Below, piece after piece: positions 12,884 to 26,633 of a stretch of DNA of 64,000 nt (positions within the stretch are counted from its first letter, which is position 1; each line of letters starts with the position of its first letter). The translations under genes were made by a program, and so were the position numbers. Source of the stretch: Pyrocephalus nanus (Eukaryota > Chordata > Aves > Passeriformes > Tyrannidae); assembly GCA_038380795.1 (NCBI GenBank), contig CM076279.1:2061001-2125000 (forward strand), read 5' to 3'. The notes below the pieces were generated by a model, which was not told the DNA's origin, did no database searches, and worked only from the letters and a program-made list of their open reading frames with translations.

Positions 12884-15380
12884 TCCTATAAAAATACTTA
12901 AACCTGAACAAATATGTAATAATTGCTATTCAGAATCCAGGCAGGGTCTAATTAATTCCATATCCCGTAACCTTAATTGAAAACAATCCCAATATTATTT
13001 TTAGGTTTTGGATGGGGATTTATTGCTTCTATCAGCAGCGTGTTTGGCACCCAATGCCACACAGAACTCTGTGTCTTTCATCAAAGCTCTGGCAAGCTCT
13101 GATTTCTGGACAGCTGCTGGAGGCTCGCAGGGAAGGAGAACCAGCAGCTCCACTTCCTTTCCGTGGGGCTGCAGATTAAAAATCACCCCTGTTGCTCGTG
13201 CTCCTGTCACTGTACCTTTGGAAAACAGGGTGGCTGTGTCACTGATAATGTGAACAAGTCCTTTCTGATTTGGACTCCGAGCCCCAGTTTGGGATTAAGC
13301 TTTAATTCCGGAGATACAAGTTATGTAATAAAGCAGAATATGAGTCCCCAGAAAACGCTCTGACCTTCCAGCCCAGCAGGGCTGTGCTCACAAACACAGT
13401 GCTCTCATCTCCTCAGGTGCAGTTGCATTTTGCCTCTTGACTTCTCCTTCGAGGTGTGTGATGTGCAAGCATTTGCAGAAGCTGAGTCAAGCTGTAGGTG
13501 TTGTTTTCACACGTGAGACAGCAAATGATGTTCTTCTCTTCGGAGCAATTGAAAATAAAGGCACGTGGCAATGCATATCTTCTGATTTTTTTTCCCCCTT
13601 TTTTTTTTTTTCATTGTTTCATGCTTCTGTAATTCCAGGATCTGCTAGAGGAACTAACCACAATAATACCATTTTTTTTTTTTACAAGATTTCTAACTTC
13701 ATTTTGGTCGGGGACAAGAAACTCAAATATTTCTGGTAAACTAGAACAATGTGGCCTCTGTGAGCTGAGCTTGAAGGCTGAGCCCTGAAGAATTGCAGAG
13801 CATCCATTTGTCCTTGCTTCCTAAAACCTCTCCTCTTTCTTCATAGAAAAGGGTTAAAACCAACAGCAGGAAGGAGCGGAGGCACCAAAATAACTCAGAG
13901 CAATTGCAAAGCCAGGATGTTTCTCAGGTTCTTACCCTGTGATTGGTACCTGCCAGACCAGTGTCTCCTTTTTCAATACCCCACGAGTGACAAACACTCC
14001 CCCCCAGCCCTCAATCTGTGCTGGCCCTGAGCCTTCAGAGCAGATGTGGGCAGCGTTATAAAAACAGTGAGTAAACAGGGGTGGCAAAGGCCAGGCTGGG
14101 CAGGAGGGGAAGGGGAACCTGGGTTTGTCCTGCAGCTGTCAGACAACCCTGATAATGCCATTCCTCTCTTGGGCTGATTCTGTGTCCTTCAGAGGATGCA
14201 AATCCTCTGCTGTGATGTTGTTAAATGACAGTGGTCAGCACTTCACTTCCCTCATCCCTCCTCTCAGAAAACTCTTTTGCCTCTCAGCATGGAAACTTCA
14301 TATTCTTGCAGACTCAAAAAGCCAGTCTGGGACAGAAAACCCTTTTGCTGCTTTATTTAAAGACATATCTTGCCTTTTTGGAAGGGTTTTCCTGCCTGGT
14401 CAGTGGTGTTCTGTGACCCTGAGAGAGAGACTGTGCCTGGAAGAGCCCAGTGGTAAAAAAATCTCTGATAAAAACCCTCTGACTTGATATCCCTTTTGTT
14501 CAGGTCAGCACTGCTCACCGTCACCCTCACTGAAGACCCTGACCCCAAACCCCCCTCTCTCAGGCAGGTGATCAAAGCTCCATGAGTGCTTTCAGGGTGC
14601 TCTGAAAACAAACTGACACCTGAAAATTGGGCACCAAGTGAGGGCTGTGCTCTGGCCCTGAGAGTTGGTCACATGAAGAGAAAACAAGCCCTGTGAAAAC
14701 AGGAGCTGTTGCCTGTCAGTACCTCTTTATCTTGTTATGATATATATGTCCAGCCGTGCCTCCCTCTGCAAACCACCGGGGCTGGGAGCATCCGTCATCC
14801 TCTCAGCTCAGCTGGATTAATTATGCTCAATCAAAATGTTTCAAAACAGGACAGAAATGTCTGCAGCGGCTAATCCCGACCACTGGGGTTGTCAGGACAT
14901 TGGCATTTTACACTTCAGTTCAATTACAAGACAAATCTGCTAATGGGACATAATCTTTCAGAGTAAACAACAAAGCAAAGCACTAATATTCTGGCAATTG
15001 ATTTATGCAGGGTAAATGGTGCAGAGTAAAAGCTTCAGGAAGCCACAGGAGTGAGAACAGCCCTAAGCTTGTCTGGTGCTGCTTTTCCTTCCCTTCACCC
15101 CCAGAAAGAAAAATCATTATGTGAAGTCTGCTTTTAACTGCTCCCCACCCAGGAGCCAAAGCTTGGCCAGAAGGACACTCTGCACCTGGTGGGGTCATCT
15201 CCTCTCCCTTCTCTCCTTCCCCTTTCTCCTAACCCTCGGGATTAGAAAGGGAACAAGAGAATCATACAGACCTTTGCTCCAAAGGGGGAGATTCTGGGGT
15301 TTTATGTCCCTGCCCTGCTGATGGGGAGGCTGGAGAGATGTGGGGCAGCTCAGTGGTACTTGGCAGTGAGAGAACTCGGG

Positions 15381-15471
15381 GCTGGGGGTGCTGATGAGAG
15401 TCCCCCAGGGGGCTGGGGGTGCTGATGAGAGTCCCCCAGGGGGCTGGGGGTGCTGATGAGGGACCCCCAGC
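15381..15471 (+). repeat. 31-bp tandem repeat with internal inverted arms, about three copies
   Basis: Units start at 15,381, 15,412 and 15,443. Each contains CTGGGGG and, 13 bases later, CCCCCAG, so each can form a 7-bp hairpin. The copies are nearly identical. Confidence 0.95.
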
Positions 15472-17739
15472 TCTCCCCTTCAGTCCTGCCCCCCCAGCTC
15501 AGCTCTTTGCCAGAGCCACCCGAAGCGAGAGCTCTGCAGGGGGAGTCAGCTGTGAGCTCAGAGCGTTCCTTTGACTAAACAAACCTTTAGAGGTTTAATT
15601 AAAGCGATTTCCAGTGATGGAATTGCCTTCCCACACAGACTCCAGCTTCCCAGGGGGGCTGCTGGAGCCCTGGCTGTGTAACTCCTGTGTCACTCCATGC
15701 ACACGCAGTATCCACGCACTCACACATCACACTCCCCACCACCCCTGGCTCATTTTTAGAACAGATACAAGAGAAAGAAATGTGAAATCCTTTGCAGTTC
15801 CTGCCCATCAGGAGGTTACTTACAGCACCAGAGCACTGTAACCCTGCCTGGCCACTGATACCCCCCAACAGCCATTTGGACATCATGTTTTCATTAAGCA
15901 TTTATAGCAAACCAACTGCAATTAAAGATTTATAAAGCCTATTGCATTACAGCACAAGCCAGAGCAAGAACTGACCCTCAGGTCAACTTTCCTTTCTCTT
16001 CTTTTTTCAGTTTTCCGAGGACAATAACACTCTGGAATCAGCTATCAGTGGAAAGTGCACGTGCTGGTTCTTCGTGGGTTTGTCCAAGTGATTTTGGTTT
16101 TGATGGAAGGAGTTTATTTGGGACGTTGTATTTATTGAAGGAGGAAGAGCCTGAAAATTAGGTTACACCATAAACTGCAAGTCAATTTTAAGACCTCCCA
16201 AAGCTAATTTTTCACCCCGACTCAGCTCTTTCAGCAGGAGCAGCACGTTCTTCACCACGTGCCAGATGTAAATGTGCTTCAGGGAACTCACCTGAGCTCC
16301 CAGAGGAAGGCTGGTGAACCAGCTGAACCCTGCTTTCCCAAGACCTGACCTCCTGCCCGAAATCCTGCACCCCCCATGGCACAGCTGGATGCCAAAGGTG
16401 CTGCTGGATTGTCCTCAAACATTCACCTTAATTAATTCCAGAGTGGTTGTTTTGTTCTGGAGGCACAAACACCTCAACCCAGCACTGGTTGTTGAGCCTG
16501 TTCATCCACCTCCATCTCTGATCAGCAGATTTCACTGGAAAGGGCGTTGAAAGCAGCGAGTGAGTTATGGAAGCCTGAAATTATCTGGTGGAATGGTGGC
16601 ATTGGAAGGATCCAAAGGGACACTGCTGCGATTGGGCACATCCAGACTCTCACGGCACACTTGGAACTGAAGTCATGCAGAAATGCTCTTTCTCAGAGTA
16701 CCCCTGGGATTGGCTTTTTCCCAAGGACTTTGGGACTCACAGGCTGCTTTAAGGAAAACAGCATTTGCCCTCTCTGCTCCCAGCTGGCCCGTGCCAGCCG
16801 GACCCAGGCCAGCTCAAGCTCCACCCTCCCCGGGGCGAGGAGGGAGAGGTTTGTCCCTTTGTTTACTGGGACTTCACCAACTGTTACACTGCCAGTTCTT
16901 AACATTGCACCTCCAAACTCTTCCAGCCATCGAGGAAGAGGACAGAGCTCAGAACAGCTCAGCACTTCAGTGCCCTCAGAGAAGTCAATGCTCCAGTGTA
17001 ACCACGCTCTGGCTCAGAGAGAAGCCACCACCACTTCACAGACACATTTTTTTCCTAATTTTTAAGGGTTTTTTTGTATTTCTGGAAGACATCTGCACAC
17101 AAAGTCTGTGCAGCACCCCCACAAGTGCCCCTGCTTTCAGAGGGTGGTTAATTGTTTCCGGAGTGGTGACAGAAATGTGGGGGTCACAGCCTGAGCTGTG
17201 ATGGATGAACTCCCCCCCAACAGGCTCAAGGGGGCCATGGAGGATGGGCTTTGCTGGAGCAGGAGGGGCGGTGGGAGCTGGCACAAGAATCTTGGCTTGG
17301 TGAGAAGTTGCTCCTGTGCATCCCATGCAAAGCAGCTGCCCCCTCTTTTAAAGATTATTAAACTCTGTGCACAAAAAAAAACCCTCTTTCTCCTTCAGCC
17401 TTGGGTTTTCCAGGATTTCAGATGTTAGCCCAAGGTTGAGGGGGGGGTGGTGAATTGCTCAGACCCAGCTTAATAACACACTCTCCAGATGGCAAAATCC
17501 CCACTCTGCCTGTCCAAACTCAGCACTGAGTATTTCACTCCTGTTTGCTCCTCGGCTGCATCTCCCCAGGGACCAGCGATAGCATTTTGACTTGTGACAG
17601 ATGCTTCCTTCATAAGGATATTTTCCAGGCTGACTTTTCCCCAGCTACCTCATAAAAAATAGTCTCTTTTCATTTGAAAAGAGATATTTGAACTGCTGGG
17701 GGATGCTGGTGGTGGTTGTGGCATCCTTTGAAATGTGTC

Positions 17740-17960
17740 TCTTGATTACGGATGAAAAATGGAATTCTAAAGTAATTAACATGTGTGTTATTGGATGTAC
17801 ACTGATGATTACATTATAGAACTGGTTATCAAAGGATTACAGCTAAGAGGTTTAATATTCTCCAGCTGATCCTGTAGCAAATTAATCTGCTCTGACCTTT
17901 ACTGTTCTTTGTTATGTCACCATAGTATCATTTCAGCAACATCATCCCTTACCCCCTTTC
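17740..17960. promoter_or_regulatory. Candidate conserved non-coding element
   Basis: Repeat-free AT-rich block with ATCAAAGG (TCF/LEF type) at 17,828-17,835, several ATTA cores and a TAATTA site. Typical of developmental enhancers, but only motif-based. Confidence 0.25.
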
Positions 17961-19668
17961 AGTGAAGTTGAAGAAGGGAAGGAATTTCAAAAACACGTAT
18001 TTCAGGGGAGAGATTATCAAAGCAAAGCTCTGCTGGTTCATCAGAACTGATCAGCTGGGAGGAGCAGATCTGAACTGCCAACTTTGGAACCTCTGCAAGC
18101 CTCATATTCTTGTTGTAACATTAAAAAAAAAAAAAAGTGAAGAAATGCAGCCCCTCTATAAGGATTAGGCTCAGTAGTGGATAAAATGGGGGCTGCTTGG
18201 TGCCACATGTTGTGTTAAGTGTCTTGTCCCTCGAAATAAAGCACAATCTGAGGCCAATCACCTGCATTCCACTCTCTCCTCTTCAAATCCATCGTGTTTA
18301 ATCCCCCAGTGTCCACATCAAGCCCACACAATTAAGGGTCTCTGGGTGACAGTGCAACCCCCCCAGCCACGAGGTCACTGCCAGCAGAGTGGATTAAATC
18401 CCTGCTCCCCCAGGATCATGGATTCAGACTTCACAGATAGAGGAGCTGCACAGTGACAGATTTCTGAGCTTTTCCTCTGACTCAGCAGAGAACAAAGGAC
18501 TGAGCCAATTAAACAACTGGCATCTGCTTTTACACACTTCTGCTCCTCTCCAGGTACTGCAATCTCAGTACCTCTCCCAGAGGAGCATGTTTGCCCCCGA
18601 TCAGGGCTGTGTGGATGGATTTTCCCCCTGGAAGTGTCAAAAGGCTCCAGTGCTTGCAGTCACACACAACATCAAGCACGTGATTCCCAGAGCACACACA
18701 CTCCAGGGCTCTGTAAGGGCAGGAGAACATCCAGGAAGCTCTCATGGAAACGGGGCCTGAGCCAGCTCTGAGAAAGGCAAATGCAAGACAAGTCACAGGT
18801 GCACAAACCCCAAGGAGCTCAAAGGAGCAGCATCTCACAGGATCCATGGGATATTGGGTTGCCCTTCACCCTTTCCTGGGCAGTCCATCACCTGCTTAGG
18901 AATTTCGATCTGAAATGGCTGATTTTTCCTGAGGTTTTGGCACCCTCAGTCACTTGACATCAGAGCAGGGCTATTCTACCCCCTCCCTGAGAATGGAGGT
19001 CTTTAAGTAGAATTCTCTATCCATCTGGCCCCATTTCCACTTTCCCACCCAGCTGTTCCCCCAGAGCAACTCCCACTTCTCCCTGTGCCTAATTCCAGTG
19101 CCCCTCTGCTTCGGTTTCCCTTCTTGGTCTGAATTTTGCCAGCACATTTGATGGAAAGGACACAACCTTCCCATCTCAGAGCAAATTGCCAGCCTGAATT
19201 TCTCATCCCCAAGCAAGAAAATATTCATGTTTCCTAGGAAACTTCAGGCGTCGCTCAGTACAAACATCACCTTGACAAATCTGGAATTTAAGACTTCCCT
19301 CCCATCACAGAAAAATCAGAGTGGCATTTATCAAATCTTTTCCCTGCAGCCTCTTCCTGGGAAGGGAATTGGGCCCTTTATTGTTTCCCAGCTGACTCCA
19401 AAAGGAGCCTGGAAATTATGTTATGTCACACAGGCTGTCCCCAGGAGCTGCTCCTCACCATTCCCAGTGCCACACTCCCTCACACCAGCTGGTGATTTAG
19501 TCCTTGGTCATTTGAGTGCTACCTACACTCAGAAAAGTTAATTAAGAATAACAGAGCCTCTCCTGCAAACAATGGTGGCTCTGTTTCTTTAGATCTTTTG
19601 ATAAATACTTCATTTCTGAAACCAGAGCTCCTAAACTGATTTGTGTTACAAGAACAACTTTCCCCTAT

Positions 19669-19706
19669 AATTAATTGATTGATTACTTAGTTAATTACTC
19701 AGTGAT
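19669..19706. promoter_or_regulatory. Homeodomain/PBX-type motif cluster
   Basis: TTAATTGATTGATTAC followed by TTAGTTAATTAC gives overlapping TAATTA and TGATTGAT sites in under 40 bases. Candidate transcription-factor cluster. Confidence 0.25.
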
Positions 19707-22185
19707 GTGATCACACAGGTGTGTTGTGGTATTGGTGGGGTTGATAATGATCTCTGACTCAGTGTATGGTTTGTAGCTGCTGCTATCCCTGCTCCAAGCA
19801 TGGGCTGTGCATTCCTTTGGATGTGAGGGAGAGCAGGAGCAGGGTGAGGAATTTCCTCCACCTCAACCTGATTGTTTTTCCCGCCTCAAATTTTGCATTT
19901 TGGAATTTTTTTGGTAAGTTTTATTCGTGATTAAAAAAAAAAAAAAAAAGAATAGAAAAGAAAAAAAAAGAGAGAAGGAGACTGAAATTTTTGATGAAGA
20001 ACTATGTACCATCTACATCTTTTTTTATATTTCTACATAAATCAAAAATAGTTCATAATAGCATCAAATTAATTCAAGTTCTAGTCAAAATTTTTAAAAA
20101 ATTTACAAGTATTAAGATGTTTTCTTCTAAAATGATTTGGATTTATGGTGCTTCTTGATAACATTTCCATAAGAAAATATAATTACAACAAACACCGAGT
20201 TCATTAAAGTTTTAGCTTGGATGTTGAATAGGTTTCATTTTCTCTGACCAGCTCATGGTTCATTTCAGATCAGCAACAGAAGGTGCCCATCTTCAAGAAA
20301 AAATTTGCAAAAATTATGGTTTGAGTTGAGCATTTACCAAAATGAAACTTTTCTGTAGCGAACATCGACTGCAGCCTTTCTAAAAACTGATTCATGTACC
20401 CAAATTTAAACGCCCCCCTTTTCCTAGTTTCCATTAAACCCTGGAATGCACTCAGCTCCATTTCATTTAATAAAATCCATCCTAATGGATTTTCTTTAGA
20501 GGTCCATCTTCTGCCCTGTGCACTGGGTTTCAATTAAGTGACATCTTTGTTTCTTCCACGTCTGGCTCATGATTAAAACTCCCAGTAATAAAATCCTACT
20601 GTAACATATCCCGTTCTCCAAAGACTTATTTCACAGCAGATTTTGAATGAGTTATAAAAAAAACCCCATGAACTTTCAGGAGTTTGAAGCCAGTGACAAG
20701 TTATTCAGGACAGGCTCTCCTCTGGTTTTTAATGCACCATTTTCCTTTCACCTTTAACTAATCTCAAGCCAGGATCATAATGCAGAAGGACGTGGAAAAA
20801 GGAGCTGGTGGGAAGAAAGCAAGGAAGTCGTGCCTGAGCACCAAACAGGTTTGTTTCATGCTCGACCAGCTCTCATTTTCATCTGTAAAATGTAACACAA
20901 ACTCTTGTATCTCCTTCCTCTCCAGCTGTAACTGCCCTGCATTAACCTGGCTACTCAATACCCTTGGTTTTATCTTTCCAACACAAAAGACCCAGAAGTC
21001 TTTTTTTTTTTTCCCCTTTTCTCTCCCTCCTCCTTCTATTCAACTTCAGCACCGTTTGGGAGGACGGAAAAACTAATTGATTTTCCCTAATGATGCCTCG
21101 GTGATCAGCAGATCAGGTGAACCTCGGCCAGCAGCTGCAGCTTAATTTGGGAGTGTGCAATTGAAAATTGGACACTCCTTGGATTACTGCCCCTGACCAG
21201 GAGCCTGGCACCCCGCCTGGTGGGCCCAAAAAAAACCAAACAATAACACTCACAAAAACAGCCAGAGAAATTCTAATATCCGGGTGGATGTGTGTAATAT
21301 CCTTATTTGTTTGGAAAATAATATGGAAGTTCGTACTTTTCTTGACTAAGTCCAGGAAAGGTCAGTTGAGAGCTCCTTAAATATGATTTTTGCACTTAGT
21401 GGTGTTAAATCTTCCTGATCTGAATTGTCTCAAGAACCAGAAACACTGAGGAAAAAAAGTAGAATTTTTAAATGACTGCGTAGTGGTTAATTATCCAAAG
21501 TGCCAGCAAAGGATCAAAGTATTACGATTCTGAGCATTTGGAACCACATCTTTCATGTAAAAAAGGACAATTTCAACCTGAGGAGAACCTTGATCTAAAT
21601 TTTCACCACAAAACTGACAGTGTGTGTGAATATTGTCGAGGGTTTGTTTTGTTTTGTTTCTTCTAATACTTCACTTGTTTAAACTTGAGTCATTTCACTT
21701 CCAGAATATGCTTAGTTTCTCTTAGAAAACAACAAAACCCATATTTTAGGTGTTCCTAAAATAGAAAAGAGAAACCAGTGTTTGGCCCATTAGATTTTTC
21801 CATTTGAAATCATTAATATTTTGCAATCTGGATGGAGCTGTGGATGTTTGTACTCTGAAATGTCAGCCAGCATCTTACAATTTCACATACTTGTCATCAT
21901 TTTACAGACTTCAGGTTCACATTACAAATTGGCAGGGCTGCTTTTTAGGTTACCTAAGCATTGCTTTTTTTTTTTTTTTTTTCTCCCTCTTACCCAAATT
22001 CTTAAATTTCAAAACAAATCCAGAGGCAAAATGTGGTTTCAGACAAGTATTTCCTCTTGGTGTTGTGAGGGGAGTTGCTCTGCACACCCAAGGGCTCTGA
22101 AATAAGGGAACAGCTGTAAAACAGTGGAAAACCTGAGGGACAAAAAAAAAAAAAAAAGGCACCTGCAAAGCACAAGGATGAACAT

Positions 22186-22290
22186 GGAATCTTCTGATGG
22201 GTTGGGTTGGAAGGGACCTTAAAGTTCCACCCCCTGCCGTGGGCAGGGACACCTTCCACTAGCCCAGGTTGCTCCAAGCCCCATCATTCT
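22186..22290 (-). mobile_element. CR1 LINE 3'-end remnant
   Basis: The plus strand carries the complement of the CR1 tail region: GGGTTGGAAGGGACCTTAAA, then a CCCCTGCCGTGGGCAGGGACACC segment and CCAGGTTGCTCCAAGCCCC. This orientation places the element on the minus strand. An A16 run at 22,142-22,157 lies next to it. Confidence 0.85.
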
Positions 22291-23954
22291 TCTCTCTCTG
22301 GAGTCCATCTGGGAGGTTTGGAGGGAGGAAAAGGGAGAAAATTCGCCATCCTCCAAGTCCCCACAACAGGAGAGGGGGGAAGGCTGATGGAGGTCACCTC
22401 TTCTGTCCTCTGGCACAGTAAGTTCATTCTCCTTTGCATATTTATTGCCCAAGCCAACATCAAAAGCTTTCTCTGTCCAAATACCAAACCTTTTGCTGCT
22501 TTGAGCTCCGAAAGTGAGAGGATTTATCACTTGTGATCCTGAGCTGTCCTGGATTAGCGGGAAGAGCCGAGCACCCAAGCCACTGTTGACATTCCTGGCA
22601 TGTATGGATAGCACAGGCAGTTTACATTTACAGGCCAAAAACATAAAGAAGAACCTTTTGTAAGCATTTGCTTTTATTGTGACATCCCAGCTGTGCAGCT
22701 GTGCAGGGGTGTCCGTGCCAAGGAGATGAAATCATCAGCTTGTTTGAATTCTTGCTTTTATCGGAGCAGAGCTCCATCAGAATGGGAGGACTAACTCCTT
22801 GCCAGGTTAATTGCTCTGAATTTGTCCTTTGGAGGAATCCTTGGGCTCGACTGTCAGATGGCATTTCTGCAATGCTGATCCTTTCCCCCCCCCCCAGCAC
22901 TGCAGGATCAGTGATTTTGGACAGCACTCCTGCAGACTCTGCATTGCTGCTCTTCCCTTTGTCGTGTACAAGGAGGTTGGGGGCCTGATTTTCCTGGTCT
23001 AGGAGTCACACACACCTGAAAACTCAGCCAGACATGACTCATCCCAGGTCAGCACAAGGAGAAAATATCCCAGAAGGGGTTAGGGAAAGGAGGAGTGATC
23101 TGTTCTCACCCCTGAAAGCTAATTCACCAACATTCTACAGCTCATTCCCCGCTCTGCCTGACCAGGGTATTGTGTTTCTTTAAACATCAGGGAACTGTTT
23201 TTCTTTACACCAGGGAAAAGAACTCCATAGAATGGATGCTTTGAAAGGGATTCTGAGATCCTGATATTCAAAATTAAACATCATTTCTCTGCATTAACCG
23301 AAAAGTTCATGCAGTGCCAGGCACAACTCCAAGGGACACGGGAACATAAAGGTTGGGTGTCACTTGAGAGGGACAAACACAACAGTGTTAGGGTTAGACT
23401 GAGATTAGTTAGACTAAGGCAGTGATTTCTTTATAAGGATTTGGGTTCTTGGGTACCAAAGTCACTTCTCAGTTTGAGATGCTGGCAGATTCAGAAGCAT
23501 CTCTTGCATTTTCATTTCTGAGATGAGGTCTAGCATTCTCTGCTTTCCCTGTTTGTGCTCATCTCAAATAACTCATCAGTGGAGTCCTTAAGGACTACTG
23601 GACTTGGGCAAGAGGGAAAAAAATTGGCCATAAAACTGAATCAAAACCATTTAGCACCTTCTCACCAGTGCAGCCAAGCAGGCTGTCGGTACTGGTGGGT
23701 CTCAGAATTTTTCTGCCCCAGTGGATTTGCACCCATCAGAGAAGGAGGATCAGGTGCCTTCATACTCCTAAAAATGGGAGGAGGAACTTCCAGCCTTATC
23801 CTGGGCTGGCTGTGGTCAGAGTTTGTCTCTCCAGCTATTTCTGTGTTTCAGGAGAACCAGCTGCCATCTCCTGCATTGCTGTTGGCAGCTCAGCTTAGAT
23901 ATTCATATCAATGTAAAATAAGTTATAAACCAGGTGGGTTTTTTTTTAATCTCC

Positions 23955-24033
23955 AACTCTTGGGTTGGATCAAGGGTTGGACTTGATGATCTCGGAGGTC
24001 TCTTCCAACCCAGTTAATTCTATGATTCTTCTT
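23955..24033 (+). mobile_element. CR1 LINE 3' end
   Basis: Clear CR1 terminus: GGTTGGACTTGATGATCTC, then GGAGGTCTCTTCCAACCC and ATTCTATGATTCTT. It is one of the least diverged copies in the window, truncated to its tail. Confidence 0.9.
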
Positions 24034-26607
24034 GAGGTGCCAGGAGTCCTATGTCAGAGGAAATGTGTAATTCTGCAGCAAATCATGCCACCAAGGCAGT
24101 CAGTGCAATCCCAGGGGGATCCAGGTGTGTTTGTATCTTCCCTCTAAGGCTGCAGATCTTCCTTGTAATGAGTAAAAGATAAATATTCCCAGAGAGGGAG
24201 AGGTGTGTGGCTCAGAGTGGCTGAACAAACACTTTGCTGAGGGCCAGAAGGGATGAAGGGAAGGGGGGTGTGAAGGGAGGCAGCTCAGAGAAGATGTTGG
24301 GGGGAAAACCAACCACAAAACTCATGGAAATCTCATGAAAATATGGAATTATGCATAAAATTGATTCTTATTTGCACTGCAAATATAAAAAATGAATGAG
24401 TGCAGGTGATGTGATGGCACTGGGATGGAGAAACTCTTTTTAACTGTCCAATTATTGTGAGAAAATCGGTGACTGAACCAGGGCTGGATGTTCTGGACAT
24501 GGAGCTTCCCTGTGTTCCCACTTGGACACCAGTGGAAAAGGTGTGTCCATGCTGTCCCTGGAGCTCAGAAGGAGCCCTTTGCACCAGCTGGCTCAGTTTT
24601 GGAGAGCTCTGTCACACACCTTCCAAACCCTCACTTTCTGCATTGTAATTCCTGCCAACTCTTCCCAGCCATCCCAGCTTTGCTGTGATGAACCCTGAGT
24701 GGGTTGGGATGATTTCAGAAGGGTTTGTAGGCACAGATAACGGGGGTTGGTAAGTGAATGGCTGCCAGGTTTGATGTGGAAGAGCAATAAAATGCAAAGT
24801 CCATAACTCAGCTCACATACATGGTCTGGCTCCTCGCCCTTTTGCCTCTGAATCGCTTTTTGAATCCCTGCCCTGCCCCATACAAGTGAAATTACTCTAA
24901 TTATGCAGTTTAAAAGAGTCCCTGGTGACCTGCTGGATACTGATCATTTCCTAGTTCACTGCAAAACAATTTCACATGTAATGCAGATCACACAAAGGGT
25001 CATGAGCTCAGAGAAACTCTGATGCTCTCTTAAAAGCTTTGTATTCTCTCGAGTCCAGGTCACAGCTGGGTATGCATAAAAGAAAAACTATGAGCCTCCT
25101 GTTATTTTTAATGTCAGCTTCTAGATATTTTATTCTTCCTCAGCTCAGACTTGCATCCTCTGAGCAAACAGAAATAGATCTGCTCTTTTCTTTATTTCAT
25201 TTTCAGATGATGATGAATTAAGCAGGTTGTGCTTGTCAGCTCTGTTTATTAAGATGGACCAAACCCAAGCCCCAGAACCCAAACAACATTGCTAACCAGA
25301 GGAAGTTCAGAGTTGGGGCCAGACCTTTTACCTGTTTTCCCTTTTGAATGACCCAAACCCAAATTTTAGGCACATCTTCATCAGGTTTTGATCTATTTTT
25401 AATAACTAAGAGGACCTGCAGAAGAGTCACAGTCTGTAGCTCAGAAGGAGATAAAATACAGATATAAAGATCTGGCTGCTCTTCAACAACCTTTTTTTCC
25501 ACAGTTGTGCAACAAAACTGCTTTTATGACCACTGTGGCATAAATTAACCACATAAGCAGGCACAGGAAGATGGATGTGGTACCATCAGTCATCAGTTTC
25601 TGTCTCTGCAGGTGACCAGTTCAAAAAAAACTCCTTTGGTGCAGGACAACTGCAACCTCTTCTAGAAACTATAATTTTTTTTCCCCACCAGAACAATCTC
25701 ATCCCTCCCATTTTATCCTAAGTTAACTGCAGGGAGTGTGTCCATCAGGGCTGGGTCAGTTTTTTTAAAAATAAAGTGCATGATGGAATCTCTGTGTTGG
25801 TAAGATGGGTAAGATGGGCTGAATTCCTGCCAGAGCTCCACCACAGACCTGTTGCTTCCCCTCAGAGCAGGATGGTCCAGCACAGAGTGCCCAGCTGCCC
25901 CTTTGGGGTGTTCTTGTTGGCCTTTCCTGATCCCAAGAAACGCTCCCTGCCTTTCCAGCAGCACCACCACCGGTTTGGGGGGAATGGTGTCCTGCCCTCT
26001 GAGCACAGCCCCACTCAGAGTTAGCCTTTTGGGCCCTCTGGAGAAGAATTCAAATCAAAAATAACCTTGGAGCACAGCACTCATAATCACAGCACTGACA
26101 CAGACAGCTTAAATCTCTCCCAATCCCTTGAATCCAACGTGCTCCAGTTTACAACTGCCAGCAAAGCTGAGCAGGGCACGGGGAGTTTTTTATTCTAAAT
26201 TAAACTTGGATGTTTTGGTGAACTTGTCTGTTTTATAATAAATATTTTCCCCCTAAAATTATGGAATTGTCTGTTTCATTTCAAACTCTTTCTTCACCCC
26301 AGGATTCAGAAAGAGCGATGGCTTTTTAATGTGGAAATTTCTTGCACAGGTTCATTTGTCCCTTGAGCCAAATCCCATTTTATGTTCCTTAAAGATTTAT
26401 TTATTGATACTTTTTTGGCCCACCTGATGAGTTACACAACTACATATCAGAGAGGGGATGTAACCAGCAGTTTAAAAAGCTTTTGAGAAGGGACTCCAAG
26501 CAGCCAAAGAAGCTTTATCAGCATCACACTGATTTATTTAGCACATACAATGATTTACTGCAGCCTTTGGGTTATGCTTGAAGGATTTTTTCATTTTTCA
26601 TTTCAGC

Positions 26608-26633
26608 TTTTTTTTTTTTTTTTTTTTTTTTTT
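26608..26633 (+). repeat. Poly-T run (T26)
   Basis: Perfect homopolymer. No retroposed body is recognised next to it. Confidence 0.95.

Larger units (their letters stand above)
9341..22185. other. Intergenic, no gene seen
   Basis: Contains the 26-bp and 31-bp tandem repeats, a MIR-like fossil, homopolymers and two motif-rich AT blocks. An A-rich low-complexity stretch lies at about 19,930-19,980. No credible coding exon. Confidence 0.7.

Noticed and set aside
20860..20905. TTTTCATCTGTAAAATG, resembling the MIR 3' part
   Set aside because: Only about 20 bases match and the flanks do not follow the MIR order.
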